64,000 nucleotides of DNA from Druceiella hillmani (lineage: Eukaryota; Arthropoda; Insecta; Lepidoptera; Hepialidae): NCBI GenBank assembly GCA_039881145.1, contig JAYKKI010000027.1:23943001-24007000 (forward strand). The letters run 5' to 3'. Position numbers and translations under genes: made by a program. The notes below the pieces were generated by a model. That model ran no database searches, was not told the DNA's origin, and was given only the letters and a program-made list of their open reading frames with translations. Shown here one piece after another: positions 22,790-35,310 of the stretch. The number at the start of each line of letters is the position of its first letter. The stretch's first letter is position 1.

Positions 22790-23020
22790 GTACGATATAG
22801 AAATCCTCCGAATACCCTGAACGAAACGATTGCTATTCCATTCTTTCGATCTCTCTTTGTAAATACGAATAACGGTCCAATAGAAAACACCCATAAGCAT
22901 ATAATATTGCTTCGTGAAACTACAATATCGTTTCCCTTAGGACATCTGAGTTGATAAGTTTATCAGCGAACTATTTTTATTTTCGATACGACCTATATGT
23001 TTCACAGTCTTTTGAGATGT
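22790..23020. repeat. GATA-pair module A, unit I
   Basis: Contains AATCCTCCGAA, ACGAATAACGGTCCAAT, CATATAAT, GTGAAACTACAATATCG, and TGATAAGTTTATCA (22952-22965), which is an inverted pair of GATA sites spaced by two bases, then GCGAACTATTTTT and ACGACCT. Very similar to 39905-40175 and 55075-55350, more distantly to the B, C and D modules. Frames contain stops or indels between copies. A regulatory role is inferred only from conservation and the GATA pair. Confidence 0.72.
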
Positions 23021-23639
23021 AATATTACTTATAGTGGAGGAGTACCAAACGAAATAAAACTATCATATCTAGGTTGCCTACAGCTTAGAGTTATGAATAG
23101 CATTTAAAAATATTTATTCTTTTGTATGCTGTCATTTATTGTGTGTGGTGCTTGTCAGTTAAAAAATGTCGAGTTTACTGCTGAAATGTAAGATTTTTAC
23201 TTTTCCTAATTCCCATATTAAAATAATTTTTTTAAAAGCTATCTACAATCTAAATTTTTTCTCAATTTGGAATATTTACCCGCAGAAAATGGAAATTGTA
23301 ATAACGGGTTAAAATTTATAAAACTGTTTTCAGAGAATACTGATTTCTAAAGATGAAAGTATTTTTTTTAAGTTGATTAATGATTTTACTTAAAGATCTC
23401 CTTTTTTGTGCCTTTAGACCACTATAAGTAAATATGAAGTTTGCGAAGAAAGTTTCTAGTTATTTTCCTATAACTAATCATAAACTACAAATGCTTTAAC
23501 TAATAAAACTATAAATCATTAACAGATATCTACCTATAACAAGAAAAGTTATCAACCCACTAATTTTTCTTGAATTTTTTAGTGTACCAGAATGTTAAAA
23601 GTTAATGCAACGAAACTTTCACGTGATATTTTAACAAAA

Positions 23640-24312
23640 TTTTAAACGAGGTTTAAATGCAGAGACGTGGGTCTATAAAACAAACTATGTGTTACAATGC
23701 AGGTCGTTCATATAAACAATTACAATGGTAAACTTGACAAAAGCTATGACTTCAAAGAACATTGATGCTGTAAAAAAGTTGTTTATAACAGATTTATTAC
23801 GTATGGAAAAATTAAATTAATTGAAGGTCGGTATACTGTTATAATCATTGTATTATACATGATCATCTTAGACTTACAAATATTTACACATTGTGGACTT
23901 ATTCTAATCTTACAAGTTGGCTGATACCTAGAAATAGCTTCGCTTGAAATAGTGCAAAATAGATACTGAAAATGTTTGGCCATAGTATAATTGCTACCAT
24001 AATGATGTTAAATTTAAACCCGAAAACAAGGTATGGATGTTTGAAGAACCTTACCTTGAAGATAACTTATACGATAATCCTTGAAGATAACTTATACAGC
24101 AATCCGTACCGATTAAAAAGAAACGGTCTTTTTATTTTTGGTAAGAGATTTATGACAATGATCACGCACAGAATATCAGAAAACTATAACATTGAAATGG
24201 TACAGAAAATTTTTTCTGTCTTTGTATATAACAGAACTTAAAAAAACCTATACCAACTCAGGTATTGGCTTTGGCAACTCCATCACAACAAAGCACCAGC
24301 ACATCGGGTAGG
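23640..24312 (+). pseudogene. mariner-like transposase remnant, unit I
   Basis: Three collinear fragments support this. Near 23735-23790 a frame reads TKAMTSKNIDAVKKL, matching the T-P-E-N-I-x-x-V-x-x-L helix of the mariner DNA-binding domain. Near 24010-24045 NPKTR then, in the next frame, VWMFEEP resembles the D-P-E-T-K...M-V-W-V-F segment. At 24272-24310 WQLHHNKAPAHRV matches the W-x-x-H-D-N-A-P-A-H box that holds the second catalytic aspartate, here replaced (HHNK for HHDN). Frames change between fragments and no terminal repeats were found. Unit III carries the N-terminal part in duplicate, so the insertion predates the unit duplication. Confidence 0.65.
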
Positions 24313-24799
24313 TCTTAATGTATACATATGTACAGGTTGTAACTAATGAAGATTTATTATTCATATAAGTTATTTTATGCATAAAACCGAGTAGAAAATG
24401 TTAATAAACGGTACGATAATTCCTAACGGTATTTGAAAAAAATCATTGGTGAAATTGCAATTCTAAGAAAAAGCAAAATTTACATTTTTTTATAGAAACA
24501 CGTTTCGAATATACTCAGTTTTATTGCATACACGTACATGCATGTTTACACTTTCAAATGCCACCTTATTGTACTTCCTCGAAGAGATATTTCATATGAC
24601 TTGTTTCACGAGGTTGTGATCTATTACTATCTAATTCTAAATTAATTAAAATGAAACCGAAACCGAAACGAAACTCAATAACTACGCATTATAATATTAC
24701 ATATTAATTTTGCGGATACTTATTTACTAACTCAATATGAATTAAACAAATGAGTATGAGGAAAAAGGATACAAACACGTGCGAGATTATTATTTAAAT

Positions 24800-24990
24800 A
24801 ATGCAGCGAACGGCCGGAAAATCTCTCAATAATGTAGCATTATGTGAAGGGGATGCTTTATAAATATTTATACGTCTTCATACAGAAAGATTTGCTGCCG
24901 CTATTACGGAGCTACTGCTTATTTCCTGTGGAGCTAGACTAGCTATCGCAAATTTCATTTTCAATTAACAGCTCTTATAATGAACTTTTC
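24800..24990. repeat. conserved block F, unit I
   Basis: Aligns with 40400-40580 and 56540-56725. The strongest shared words are TTATAAATATTTATA, GCTGCCGC, and GGAGCTACTGCT followed by ATTTCCTG. It is among the best conserved parts of the array. No shared open frame is visible. Confidence 0.7.
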
Positions 24991-25974
24991 AATATGCATA
25001 CGATGTCGACAAAGGAGTTCTAAGTTTAACCTGTAATTTTATCCTGGGGTATAAAACGAGAAATATATTTAGAAAAAAAGAAAAACTTATTCCATAAAAA
25101 TTTTTGTATCTGTACGTTTTGTGCTCTATATATTCTTATAAATAGCTGCTTATGAGTGACAGTTTCTAAACTTCGATCATGCGCTTGTGTAACTTCTGCA
25201 CTAACGTCTTTAAAAACTGTAATGATGCGCTTATATCCCTGGATAAGGTACATATAAGTATATTTTTAATTTTACTTGTTCAGTTTTAAAAGCCTTTTAT
25301 TTTATTTTGCAGATACTTATTATAAAATGCTACTCTTACATTTCATTTTCTGATTGTATAAATGATAAAACATATCATAAAAGTGTGTTTTAAGTTTTTT
25401 AGAGAACTACAATATTACGACAAAATAATTTCCATCCTGGAAAATATTTTTGCTTAGCCTAAAACAGAAAATTGTTAAATAAATATAGCGATACGTTCCT
25501 TGGAGATTCTGGTATAGAAGACGCTTGACGTACGAACTTGAAGAATATCTAAAACTCGAAAATATTTGTATATAATTATAGGGGACAAAATAAAATACTC
25601 GATTTTTTTTTATTATATATTTAGTGTGGGGTACTGTTTAAAAGGGTTAATAATAAGGACCTCGAAAGTATTTGTTTATATCATTTGGTTATTAATATTC
25701 ATAGATATACAAAAAATATGTTCAACCTCTTATTTCTGATACTGATCAATCCAGAATTACGAATGAAATTAAATTTTTGACGCCTAAGCAAAAGTTATAG
25801 AAAATTTGCTCTTGTACGTATTCTATTCGTACTTGACAGGATCCTTTAATATATAATTCGAATTACTTAATAAATTAACTAGTGTAATAGAAAACATTAA
25901 ATAAGATACCCTTATTTCACGTCGACATTCCTAAGGTATAGAAAACTCATAAGTCACAAAAAATGATTTTACTT

Positions 25975-26300
25975 AATACATGGAAGCGTCCACTCAACAC
26001 TTTCTTTCTAAAGCCTTGATTTGTGCTGTGAAATAATACCGAAACTGAAATACGAACGTCTCAACAAAATCTCGTAATCGTCGGAACGGGCTAAATTAAG
26101 CAATTACTGTTTTCTCCGTTGCATCTATCTTTAAAATTCGAATATTAGTATGATGAAACTTATACAAGTGTATAATGTGCTTGCTAAAACTACAATACTA
26201 TGTGTCTTCGGGTATTTATGTTAACAAATATATCAGTGAATTGTTCTCGGTTTTAACATAACCTGTTTACGGTAGTCTTTATATCGTCCATAATATTGCA
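25975..26300. repeat. GATA-pair module B, unit I
   Basis: Aligns with 10740-11060 and 42060-42340 plus 42585-42650. Shared words: GGAAGCGTCCACTC, TACTGTTTTCTCC, TATAATGTGCTTGCT, ACTACAATAC, and ATATATCAGTGAA. The left half of the GATA pair has decayed. Confidence 0.68.
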
Positions 26301-26339
26301 TACAATTTACCCCCTCTTCAATTAATATTAATATTTAAA

Positions 26340-26690
26340 AACAGCTGATGCTAAATATGTGGATTAATAAGACAACATTACTCTGCCAAATTTAAAATTT
26401 TTGCGTCGCATAATTTCAGAAAAATCAGATGTGACAGACGATGAGATGAGACAGACGCGTAAATGATGTCATAGGATTCCTTGTTTCATTTTGATGTATG
26501 AAACTTATAAATCAATAGATATTTTTGAAATATATTCCAGAATAAATATAAATTTACTAATAAATAAAATAGTACTGGTTTTGACGAATTACACACTGGT
26601 AATCAGTTGTAAACCGATTTTACGAAGCTACAATATAATCTTGGTATTTCAATATGATCAGTAGTTATTTGTACTAAAATATGAATATAT
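26340..26690. repeat. module C and upstream conserved stretch, unit I
   Basis: Aligns with 44255-44610 (GCTAAATATGT, GACAGAC..., TTGTTTC, ACACTGGTAATCAGTT, AACCGATTTT, AATCTTGGTATT) and with 58425-58560. The part around 26450-26510, with a GACAGACG run and TTTCATTTTGATGTATGAAAC, resembles a widespread insect interspersed repeat tail, so an old transposable element may underlie it. Confidence 0.6.
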
Positions 26691-27032
26691 TTAATGAATA
26701 TTTTATTAATTATTTATTGTCAAATTTAATATTTATAACTTATCAGCACTCTTATCATCATAAGACCATTTATCTAAGCAAGTTAATAAGTAAATAACAA
26801 ATAAATTAATTACTCATGTATTATTAAGAAAAATAAACATTTGTATTAGTTTTTGTAATATGCGTAGCTAATATAAATTTTTATTTCCGCTTATCTAAAC
26901 TAAAAAAAATATATTCTCGTTAATTTCAATTATAAAATAAATTCCCGTTATTAATTAGAATCTTGTAACAAAGCACCAAAAACCTTGGTAACATAACAGC
27001 TACATCTTTCGAGTCAGCTAAATAGATTTACT

Positions 27033-27276
27033 CACAATTAAATGAAACTACGTGACGTAGTATTATTTCTACTTTCTTTAATTTCTTTACCACGACATAA
27101 GTTTCGTTGTATTACAACGTTTTACTTACTTGTATTACAATAGTTTTACTTACTTGTATTACAACGAAACCTAGGTCGTGGTAAAGAAATTAAAGAAAGT
27201 AGAAATAATACTGCATCACGTAGTTTCATTTAATTGTGAATAATGAATTTTTACAAAATTAACGCCAAATATATTC
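27033..27276. mobile_element. foldback element copy 1, with target duplication
   Basis: Two long inverted arms (from 27033 and to about 27238) share ATGAAACTACGTGA, CTACTTTCTTTAATTTCTTT and GTCGTGGTAAAG, with a short centre in which TTTTACTTACTTGTATTACA is repeated. One end (27239-27276) carries about 38 extra bases (GTTAATTTTG and CCAAATATATTC in complement) absent from the other end. A 12-bp direct repeat, AATAGATTTACT, flanks it at 27021-27032 and 27277-27288. The same structure in opposite orientation is at 51581-51827, and half of it at 33708-33825. No coding capacity. Confidence 0.85.
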
Positions 27277-27299
27277 AATAGATTTACTATTAAAATAAT

Positions 27300-27480
27300 A
27301 TTTAAATAATTTAATGAAACGCACCGAAACGGACAATGCGATTCGTGAAACTATTTGTTCAATGTTGTATCCCAAAGAGCCTCTGAATCCATATGTTTAT
27401 CAGCGATCTATTGTACATCAAGCTTCATCTAGCTATTGGTACTGCATTATAATTTTAGATTGAAAATTCTCGTATACATG
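27300..27480. repeat. GATA-pair module D, unit I
   Basis: Aligns closely with 45050-45240: GTGAAACTATTTGTTCAATG, TTGTATC, GAGCCTCTGA, GTTTATCAGCGATC, GTACATCA. The right GATA site is intact (TTTATCAG). The left site is mutated here but intact in unit II. Confidence 0.72.
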
Positions 27481-28089
27481 TTAAGCGAGTGTTTAACAAG
27501 ATCATAATATCCTTTGCATTTTGGGTCGCCATAGGCTTATTTTGCTTTGAATCCAATTAGTAAATAAATGTCATGTTTCACTTTTTTATTTCCTATAATA
27601 TTTGCATATTTAGAATATCGATTGATGTATTACATATGACCAGCTTTTATTAATGTGTCGAAATTTGCAAAGAAAACGACTCTAAATTAAATCGGATATA
27701 TTTGGAACTTTCGACGGTTCTGCGTGAAGCTCGATATACTTGGTCGGTTTCTCCTCTAATAACTTTAACAAGTAACTTTACTCCTTATTAGCTTGAAAAT
27801 TTGTCGGAGAAAATTTTGTAAGGAATTTTTCACTTTGTTGTTAGCCTTTTATTGTATTTTCTCCATTCCTTAGTCACACGGTAACATAATTTACTTTACT
27901 TCAAGAAACGATAAATAATAAACGAAAACGAAATATAAACATTCATGTAGATATATTTATTTTAGTATTATGGTTTTACTTACTTTTATGAACTTATATT
28001 GCATATATAATTAAAAAATTTATTGTGTTAACTAAACGAAATTTTTTGCTAAAATAATAAAGCTTTTTAAATACGAGCAGACTTAATAC

Positions 28090-28275
28090 CATAAAGTCTA
28101 TGAACACTCAGGCCAAAAATTTGGAACGGCAGAGCATGGAGTGATGTATTTGTTTTTCAGATGAGCAGGCATGGAGCATTGCGTGTAACGACTAGTTCTC
28201 TCTATAGCTTTATCATGCTAAACGGATCAACATCAATGCAGCGGGGAAGGATTTATACAGTATGATTAATTGTGT
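28090..28275. repeat. conserved block E, unit I
   Basis: Aligns with 45300-45495 and 63820-63985. Shared words: TTGGAACGGCAGAGCATG, GCATGGAGCATTG, CAACATCAATGCAGCGGGG. It is relatively G+C-rich, with an ATCAGGGACAAA-type word in the other two copies. The frames have stops. It may be promoter-like. Confidence 0.68.
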
Positions 28276-28494
28276 ATTTTATGTGTAATTGTGGCCAAGA
28301 TCCATTGGTCCATTCCACTTCATATTTTAACTCTAAAAAATATAAGTACTTAATGCTTTCGCAAATTTTTGATGTCACAGTAATTTCATCGATTCCCATT
28401 ATTAATTAGAGAATTCGTTGAATAAAAAAAATCAGTAATCAGAAAAAAAGCAATAATAACGAGAGTTTCCCTTACAGTTTCAATAAAACGTACG

Positions 28495-28635
28495 CCCGTC
28501 GGTCGTCGCCAAGATATGTTGAATTGATCATAAGGCACACGGCTTTAACGGCGGGGAGAAGCGCAGGTATCCGGATTAGATCCCCGGTCACTTACTGAAT
28601 GGGGCTCGATTGTTGCATGTAGATATTGCTATGAT
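28495..28635 (+). mobile_element. tRNA-derived SINE-like copy, decayed
   Basis: Aligns with the copy at 42331-42540: GTCGTCGCCAAGATATGTTG, TTGATCATAAGGCACACGGC, then a decayed B box GGATTAGATCCCCGG. It is markedly G+C-rich against the background and is followed directly by a (TA)n tract, a common SINE tail. Confidence 0.65.
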
Positions 28636-28650
28636 TATATATATATATAT

Positions 28651-28717
<67 letters not shown>

Positions 28718-28750
28718 TATACACACACACATGCACACATACACACATAT
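28636..28750. repeat. (TA)n then (AC)n microsatellite
   Basis: Long TA tract passing into ACACACACAC and ACACATAC repeats. It may have grown from the SINE tail immediately upstream. Confidence 0.95.
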
Positions 28751-30244
28751 TAAAGTACATAAATAAGTAAATATTTTATTACTTAACTGCTGGAGTATTT
28801 CATTAAATTCTAGATTTAAATCGTTTCTTTCCAGAGCATTTCCACTCCATGTTTAGGAATTATGGTCATAACGTATTCCATTGACCACTATAGAGATTCC
28901 TACCAATATAATAAAAGTAAAAGGTTATTTTTTCTTTATCTTTTATACTTAAACGGCCCAACGGATTTCAAATAAAATTTTGTATGTAGATAAAGCACAA
29001 CCTAGAAAAAGCACTAAATACAAAGGGCCAAAAAATTCTGCTCATGTGCAAAAAACAGAATTCGTTGTCCAAACTATAAGAAATTTTTTTAATGATAAGT
29101 TTGTTTAACAGGTAAGATACAATAAGTCTATTAATTAAATAATCCTGTTAATAAATAGAAGAATTTTTGTTGAAAATCATATTCATGCATATTTATTATG
29201 AAAACTTATAAACCTTCAGGACGTTTATTTACAGAACTTATGAAACCCTTTAAGTTTATTGTAGGAAAAAAAACATATTTATTTCCAAATACTCTTTAGA
29301 CTGTTAGTTAGTAATTTATAATTTAGTAGCTATAAACGTAATCATTAACGCGGTACCTACAGACTTCAACTGAGCTGGAGAATTCTTTCGTATGAAGCAT
29401 TTTCCCGTGTACATTAGATGAAGAGAGAAGACAAAGTAAAAATCTGATACGTTACAAGAATATAGAAAAGAAGGTGAAGCCTGAAAACACTTGATAAGAG
29501 GAAAGGATTCTGAGAGCGGATGAGTAAAATAATAAACATAGGTTTGACATCACGTTTGAAAGCATATAAACATTAATTATATTATAATATGATGGTTAGA
29601 ATTCAATTCATTGCAATTCATTATAATATGTTAATTATAATATTACGCAAAGAGAAAACGAATATTCATAAAGCAATGAATAATATATAAAAATGAGCAA
29701 GGTATGAACTTTTCTAAACACTTATTTGTCATACAGTTTGTCCGCAAGTTAAACTTAGAAATATGATTATCATTTGTGAGGTTAAAGACATAATAGTTAC
29801 AGAGTGTTTAAAGATATTCTAATGTATTAAAAAGATCACGGGTAAGTTATAAATAGAAACATGTCCACAGTTAAGTAAACGTAATTAAAAACGTAACTGA
29901 AGCAAACTTCGGACTTAAAGGAAATAAACCATTTTATAGAGCTTTAAACTTTACTTCTGCTGGAAAATTAATGATAGAAACATTTAGTAAGAAGGCTGAA
30001 TGAAATTATATTGAGTGAAGAGGGCTTTTACAGCGATAAAAAAGAAATACTGGAGTTATATCGTTAAAGAAATAGTTTTAATATAAGTGGACCGTTAATA
30101 ATATTCTAGATAGTAAACATTTAAAATTTCTGCAAATGAATAATTATTTTTAAATAATGTGAAGTTTTTATTGTATTACTTATTACATCATTACATAAAA
30201 TATTACATAACTAATACCCATAAAACTGATAAAGTATCAATATT

Positions 30245-30599
30245 TATTTACTTAAATGTTTTATTATATTCAAAGAAGATAATAATAGTGAATTAAGTGG
30301 TACTGTACATGTATAGTTCGCTGAAAAATTACAAATATTGGGAGTGTAGAATACGTCAAAAAACTTTCAATAAATATTACGATATACGTATGCATTCAAA
30401 TATGAAATAATGGAGTCAATTATTTACTTAAATGTGTTATTAAATTCAAAGAAGATAATAATAGTGAATTAAGTGGTACTGTACATGTATAGTTCGCTGA
30501 AAAATTACATATATTGGGAGTGTAGAATACATCAAAAAACTTTCAATAAATATTATTATATTATGCAATCAAATATGAAATAATGGAGTCAATTATAGA
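30245..30599. repeat. 176-bp tandem duplication, nearly identical
   Basis: Copies start at 30245 and 30421, both beginning TATTTACTTAAATG and ending TGAAATAATGGAGTCAAT. They are almost identical over the whole length, so the duplication is recent. The unit II counterpart (about 46140) is single. Confidence 0.92.
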
Positions 30600-30744
30600 A
30601 CAAAGATAAAATAACTAATATTGTCACATTTTCGAGGATACAATTCAAGTAGAATATAATTAAATAATCATGTTAAAGAAGGCATAGTGTATGCAACTAG
30701 AAAACGCCATATAAGAGTAAATCCTATGTTACATTCACGTATGT

Positions 30745-31189
30745 AATCATCATCATATATATTAATCATCATCATCATATATATTAATACGCTAAGGTTT
30801 TAAGATGTTACTCTTCCTTTTTAGAAAAAACCTCACAACTAATCCACATAAATTATATATCATTTTATAAATAATTGCTTGCTCTACCGGCATCCACAAC
30901 TAAAAAATTTATTATTGCTATTATTTTTGCAAATTAATTAATTATTAAAATTATATACACAAAACAGCAATGCTGCCATCTAACGGCTCAACGTCAATAT
31001 GATTGAAGGTCGGTAAAATTTTTGCTTAATTTCAAATCCACTCACGTATAAATAAAGTGCGCTTTAGCTCAATGCTTTTGATACTTGCGCCTCTATATGT
31101 CAATTTTAGTAAAATATTTGTTTGATCTGTCATCTGAGCTTCATAATGGAATAAATAATAATGCGAAGACTTCGCACGGGTCACGCTAG
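30745..31189 (+). mobile_element. Helitron-like non-autonomous element, copy 1
   Basis: About 440 bases align with 49885-50295 in reverse orientation. The 3' end has a short hairpin (31162-31168 pairing with 31170-31176) followed by ACGGGTCACG and terminal CTAG (31186-31189) with T next, the arrangement expected of Helitrons (hairpin, then CTRR, insertion between A and T). The 5' side is an ATCATCATC microsatellite in both copies, so its exact start (expected TC after A) is ambiguous. No Rep/helicase frame. Confidence 0.78.
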
Positions 31190-31489
31190 TTCACTATTAT
31201 TTCGTGAAAATATAAAAAAATTGTTACTTTTTAAGAGCTCTAGGTCCATATCAGGTCTGTGCTGAGATACTTCAAGCATGTGATTAATCTGGAATTTTTA
31301 TAAACAATCATCTGCGCAGTCACCTTAAGAGCAATTGGAAATGGCCTTCGGGCTAAATGCAGTCAAGTAGCCCACTGTCCTCATTTTTCACAAAAAAAAT
31401 TCGACAAACAAATGTGCCTATTACCGAAGTTCCTTGTCAATATATATTATTTTAGTTAAAATCACTTGTATATAATTAATCGGCATCTT

Positions 31490-32232
31490 TGCAGTTTCTT
31501 TAAACGCTGACTACCACAAGATCAAGCAGTAAAGGAAAATGGTACACCTGAACATATTCTGATCATTCGAAAATTAGTAGATAAATTATATGAATACGAT
31601 ATATACCCACGGTCACGTGCATTGTGCGTTATAGGTGCACGTGCATTGTAGTTTAGGTCTTATACTATGTTAATTGGGTCACATTATGAAGAATCCCGAA
31701 TAAACTAGATGTACCTGATCATGCGCTTGCCCTGCTACAGTCTATATGCATAGACAGCTGTGGAGCAGAGAACGCGTACAATAACATATTCAAATCAATC
31801 AAGATGATATTTTTATGATTATCTATATTTGAGTTTGGGCAGGTTAGAAATAGTATATCTACGGCAAAGAATGGACGTCATGAGTGTAATATGGGAACTT
31901 TTTTATTAATAAGTCTGAGATGAAAGCGATGGTAGTAGACCGATCCGGAACACTAGAAGTCACGGGCTCTACAAAACTAGAAATTGTTGAAAACTTCATC
32001 TAACTGAGTTTTAGTATCTCCCATAATAGTAAGTGAGAAGAGAAAGTGCGACGTGGAATAGACATGCGAAAAATTACACAAAAAGTGACTAGCTTAAATA
32101 TGGTATGAAAAGACAGGAACATCTCCAGATATACCAACCGGCGTTTAGAAATAACATATATATTATGCATTTCATCTGTAGGGCGCTGAGTTATGGACGT
32201 CGAAGATGGCCAATTGCAAAAAAAAAACATTA
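31490..32232 (+). pseudogene. decayed LINE reverse transcriptase
   Basis: Near 31535-31610 a frame reads KENGTPEHILIIRKLVDKLYE, matching the G-I/T-P-E-H-L...L-I-x-x-L-Y segment between RT palm motifs. Near 31900-32025, NKSEMKAMVVDRSG and LEIVENFIYLSFSIS match the N-x-x-K-T-K-x-M...V-E-x-F-x-Y-L-G segment after the FADD box. Further on come GTSPD and a GAELWTSK-like end (cf. YG-x-E-T-W). The catalytic FADD segment itself was not found, and stops are frequent. It lies in the junction between units I and II and has no partner in unit III. Confidence 0.7.
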
Positions 32233-32249
32233 TCGAAATGTCCTGTTAA

Positions 32250-32330
32250 TTTGGTGTAATGTAAAAAAATTCCTGCAGTAAAGAAATTAATAAATTAATT
32301 ACTGCAGGAGTTTCATTACAATACACCAAA
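32250..32330. repeat. imperfect hairpin, about 32-bp arms
   Basis: TTTGGTGTAATGTA pairs with TACAATACACCAAA-type sequence, and TCCTGCAGTAA with TTACTGCAGGA, across a short AT loop. A few mismatches. Not seen elsewhere in the window. Confidence 0.75.
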
Positions 32331-32334
32331 CCGT

Positions 32335-33290
32335 CCGTTTTAGAAAAGTAAGTTACAATTCATCGTTGTAATATCAAAAATAAGCCTAAATCTCGAAAGC
32401 TCAGCCTCTTTTTTTAATAAATTTTAATCCACGTACTAAATCCTTTAAATTTCTTTGTCCATAAGCGGAGATGATGGTCTTTTAAAAGTGGTTCATAAGT
32501 TGAGTCGCTCTCTGTTCGTCACGTTATCGTCTTGAGCCCGTGACTTCAAATGTACGTTATTGCCTTGACAAGAAAAACACATTCCTGACTTCCTAATGGA
32601 TTTGGAGGCTTTAGCACAGGCAATTTGGCCTGATGTGGAATTGATTTGGTTGCCTATGACAAGTCTGGGTACTTAACAACGTGTTCGAACTTAGTTGTGA
32701 TGCCTTTTATGTAAATCAAACAAAATAACAAATAGTGACATGATATTTTGGTTCCATCCAAAGCATTATCTAAATCATTTAGCACGACCTAATAGGAGTC
32801 TCACACGTGGTTCACGACAGGAATGTAGAACTTAGGATTTTTACAGATTGGAAAACCACAATAATCTGAATATTTTTTTTTCTTTAATAAGGTGTGAATT
32901 TTCGATACAGAAATACAAACGTTAATTTCTCCACACGTAAGAAAAACTATTCGGGTTATTTTAGGAATTTCGTGGTGTATTTACAGTTTTAATGATAAAA
33001 ATAAGTTTAGTTTAATCAATAAATTTAATTTAATCGATATTAATAAATTTATTTTAATCAAATATGATAGCTATCTAATTGCAGAAATGATGACATTCAA
33101 ACAAAATCGCGTAAATGAGGTAAACATGCAGAACAAACTAATATAACAGTAACAGAACAAAATCATATTTTTTTTGTTATCAGGATACATAAATATAAGC
33201 AAAAATTGCCACAAAGTTTGTATGACAAAACAGTGTTTCAAAAAAATATCAATTTTATTTAACATAAAATAACAATATCTAAAGTACTAA
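32335..33290. other. junction sequence between units I and II
   Basis: I cannot align this stretch to any other part of the window. The patch at 32500-32700 is less AT-rich. On the minus strand it gives a short frame with CFSCQGNNVH, which might be a gag-like knuckle remnant, but it is too weak to call. The rest is AT-rich. Confidence 0.3.
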
Positions 33291-33707
33291 GGATATAAAG
33301 AAATTCATATTTAATCAGTTACCTACAATAATTGTACGACTAACTGAAGGGAACGGATATTCTATTCTGAGTAAATTGAGCAATAAAATTGTTAAATATT
33401 TGGGTGAATGGCAGTTAAACTGGCTCATTTGATTTATGGCTAGTATTTTCACGTAGCTAAATATATACTGGCTTATAATACTCTGTAACGGCGAGGTCCT
33501 GACCCTGATTCAGAAATCTTTATTCACAAATAATGGAAAATCCCAAACACATAAAATAAATTAAAAAACTTAAACGTAATGGCCACTTCAAAATAAAACA
33601 ATTCAAGCTGATATTACAATGGGTGAAATTACCATAATTATACCTAACCTAAAATTTGCAAAATTACTTGTAAATTGTTTGATTAAAAAATAACAAGTCA
33701 GTAAAAA

Positions 33708-33825
33708 AAGATCTTTGCTAATAGCCCACCTGAAGGTGTTGTATTACAATGAAACCTAGGTCGTGGTAAAGAAATTAAAGAAAGTAGAAATATTACTACA
33801 TCAAGTAGTTTTATTTAATTGTTGT
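33708..33825. mobile_element. foldback element copy 2, one arm only
   Basis: Contains TCTTTGCTAATAGCCCACC, TGTATTACAATGAAACCTAG, GTCGTGGTAAAG and AGTAGAAATATTACTACATC, i.e. the centre and right arm of the family seen at 27033 and 51581. The left arm is missing. It interrupts the 176-bp segment that is tandemly repeated in unit I. Confidence 0.82.
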
Positions 33826-35089
33826 TATATTAAAATTAAGATCAACAAATAAAAAGTAGTTTTCCAAAAATTGTTGTTATACTAATGAAATATTCATTAT
33901 ACTCCTAAGTATAATCTCCCAGAATATTAGATCGATGCTCCACTCGATCATCATTGTTATATTTTTATGTTTCTCAATATTAATAATGACTTTTATAAAA
34001 CAATTAATAAAAAAAACAAAATTTCATCTTCTATCTCTAAATATTATATTTATCAACATGCAAATAATGCAAAATATTACACAAAATGAGTTAACATGTA
34101 GCTGCATGGAAGCGCCATCTGTACTATTATAAAACTGTAAGAGAGATCTGTGATATTTTTGAAAACATTATTGAATATGCTATTTGGGCTTCCCTAACCT
34201 CAAAACTTTTTTTTTAGAACTTATGTCCATTATATTTGTTTTGTTAAGTACGGGCATACACTACAGGCCGATTTAAATAAAACTTTTGATTATACCAAAG
34301 CTACAGGGTAGAAAATAAAGAATGAAAAAAAAAAATATTCAACTCCCAATAGCTATAAAAACCTAGCCTAATATTAATATTTATCTCATTTCTACGTTAT
34401 ATTAAAATTAATTTTGAACTGTAGTCTGAGTTGAATTTGAACCTATCTCTCTTCTTCATTTTGGTTCAAATAATATTGAGAAGCAATGAATATTTTTTCC
34501 TCTGTGAATTAAAAAAATTGCAATATCACAATAGAAAGTGAATTCAATGGGGGGCGCCACACGATTTTCTTATTTCAATATAATATTTTTTTATATGAAT
34601 ACTCAATCTCCTGCACATATTTCTATTTTAGCATTATAAGTTACCCGCATTAAAAATTCAGTTCCTTATCTCAGTTATATTATATTTCGTCGTTCATATT
34701 TTTTTAACTTCCTATTCATATTCTTTATATATTTTGCCTAAATGTAGTATTTTCTTTATATCAAACTGTATTACCATTCTTTTGGTAGGATTCATAGCTA
34801 TTTTTTTTGCCATATTCTAACTGAATTATCCTGTAATGAAAAGCTTGCCTTTATAATTAATTTTATGTATTTTTAAAACTTACTACGAATAAATCTATTC
34901 AAATTAATGAAGAATCTTATTACTTTCACTCTTACGTTTAACGTTCTAGCGTACAGTTTATTTTTTAATTAAAATATAAACATCTTTTACATTAAATTTT
35001 TCAATATATAAACGCATAACTATTTCAAATAAAAGTATGGTTTGCTTCATAATTTTATCATAACCTCTCGATATTTTCATGTCATATAT

Positions 35090-35310
35090 CATTTTCGTAA
35101 GTTCATAGGGATCATTGAGGTGCATTTTATTTCCATCAGAGAGAGTGACTGCGTACTCACTCCAGTTTTGATATACGGAACAAGACTTTATCCGAATCCA
35201 TTTGCAAATGGATTGATGCGTACAAAGTGGGGCGGGGATCTGGCATACACGCATTGCTCAAAGGTGGATTTTGGGCAAAGTTTTGGGGTCACGCACGAGC
35301 GGTCTTACTG
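35090..35310. repeat. conserved block, unit II (partner 17555-17790)
   Basis: G+C-richer patch with GAGAGTGACTGCGT, GACTTTATCCGAATCCATTT and GGGTCACGCACGAGCGG. Both strands have short open frames. Across units the frame is not maintained, so I do not call a gene. Confidence 0.6.

Larger units (their letters stand above)
13880..30720. repeat. unit I of a tandem, mainly non-coding segmental array
   Basis: Collinear with units II and III. Anchor positions and their partners are: 13.9 kb (AGAATACGAATATT; 46.99 in III), 14.28-14.50 (47.36-47.62), 14.93-15.05 (33.35 and 48.03), 17.2-17.8 (34.75-35.35 and 50.3-50.8), 19.41-19.76 (36.31-36.68 and 52.44-52.83), 21.6-22.2 (38.4-39.0 and 53.7-54.6), 22.8-23.0, 24.8-25.0, 25.98-27.48 and 28.09-28.28. 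The 3' end corresponds to 30.58-30.72 (46.14-46.26 in II). Divergence is substantial, with many substitutions and indels. No frame stays open across copies. Unit-specific insertions are listed separately. Confidence 0.8.
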
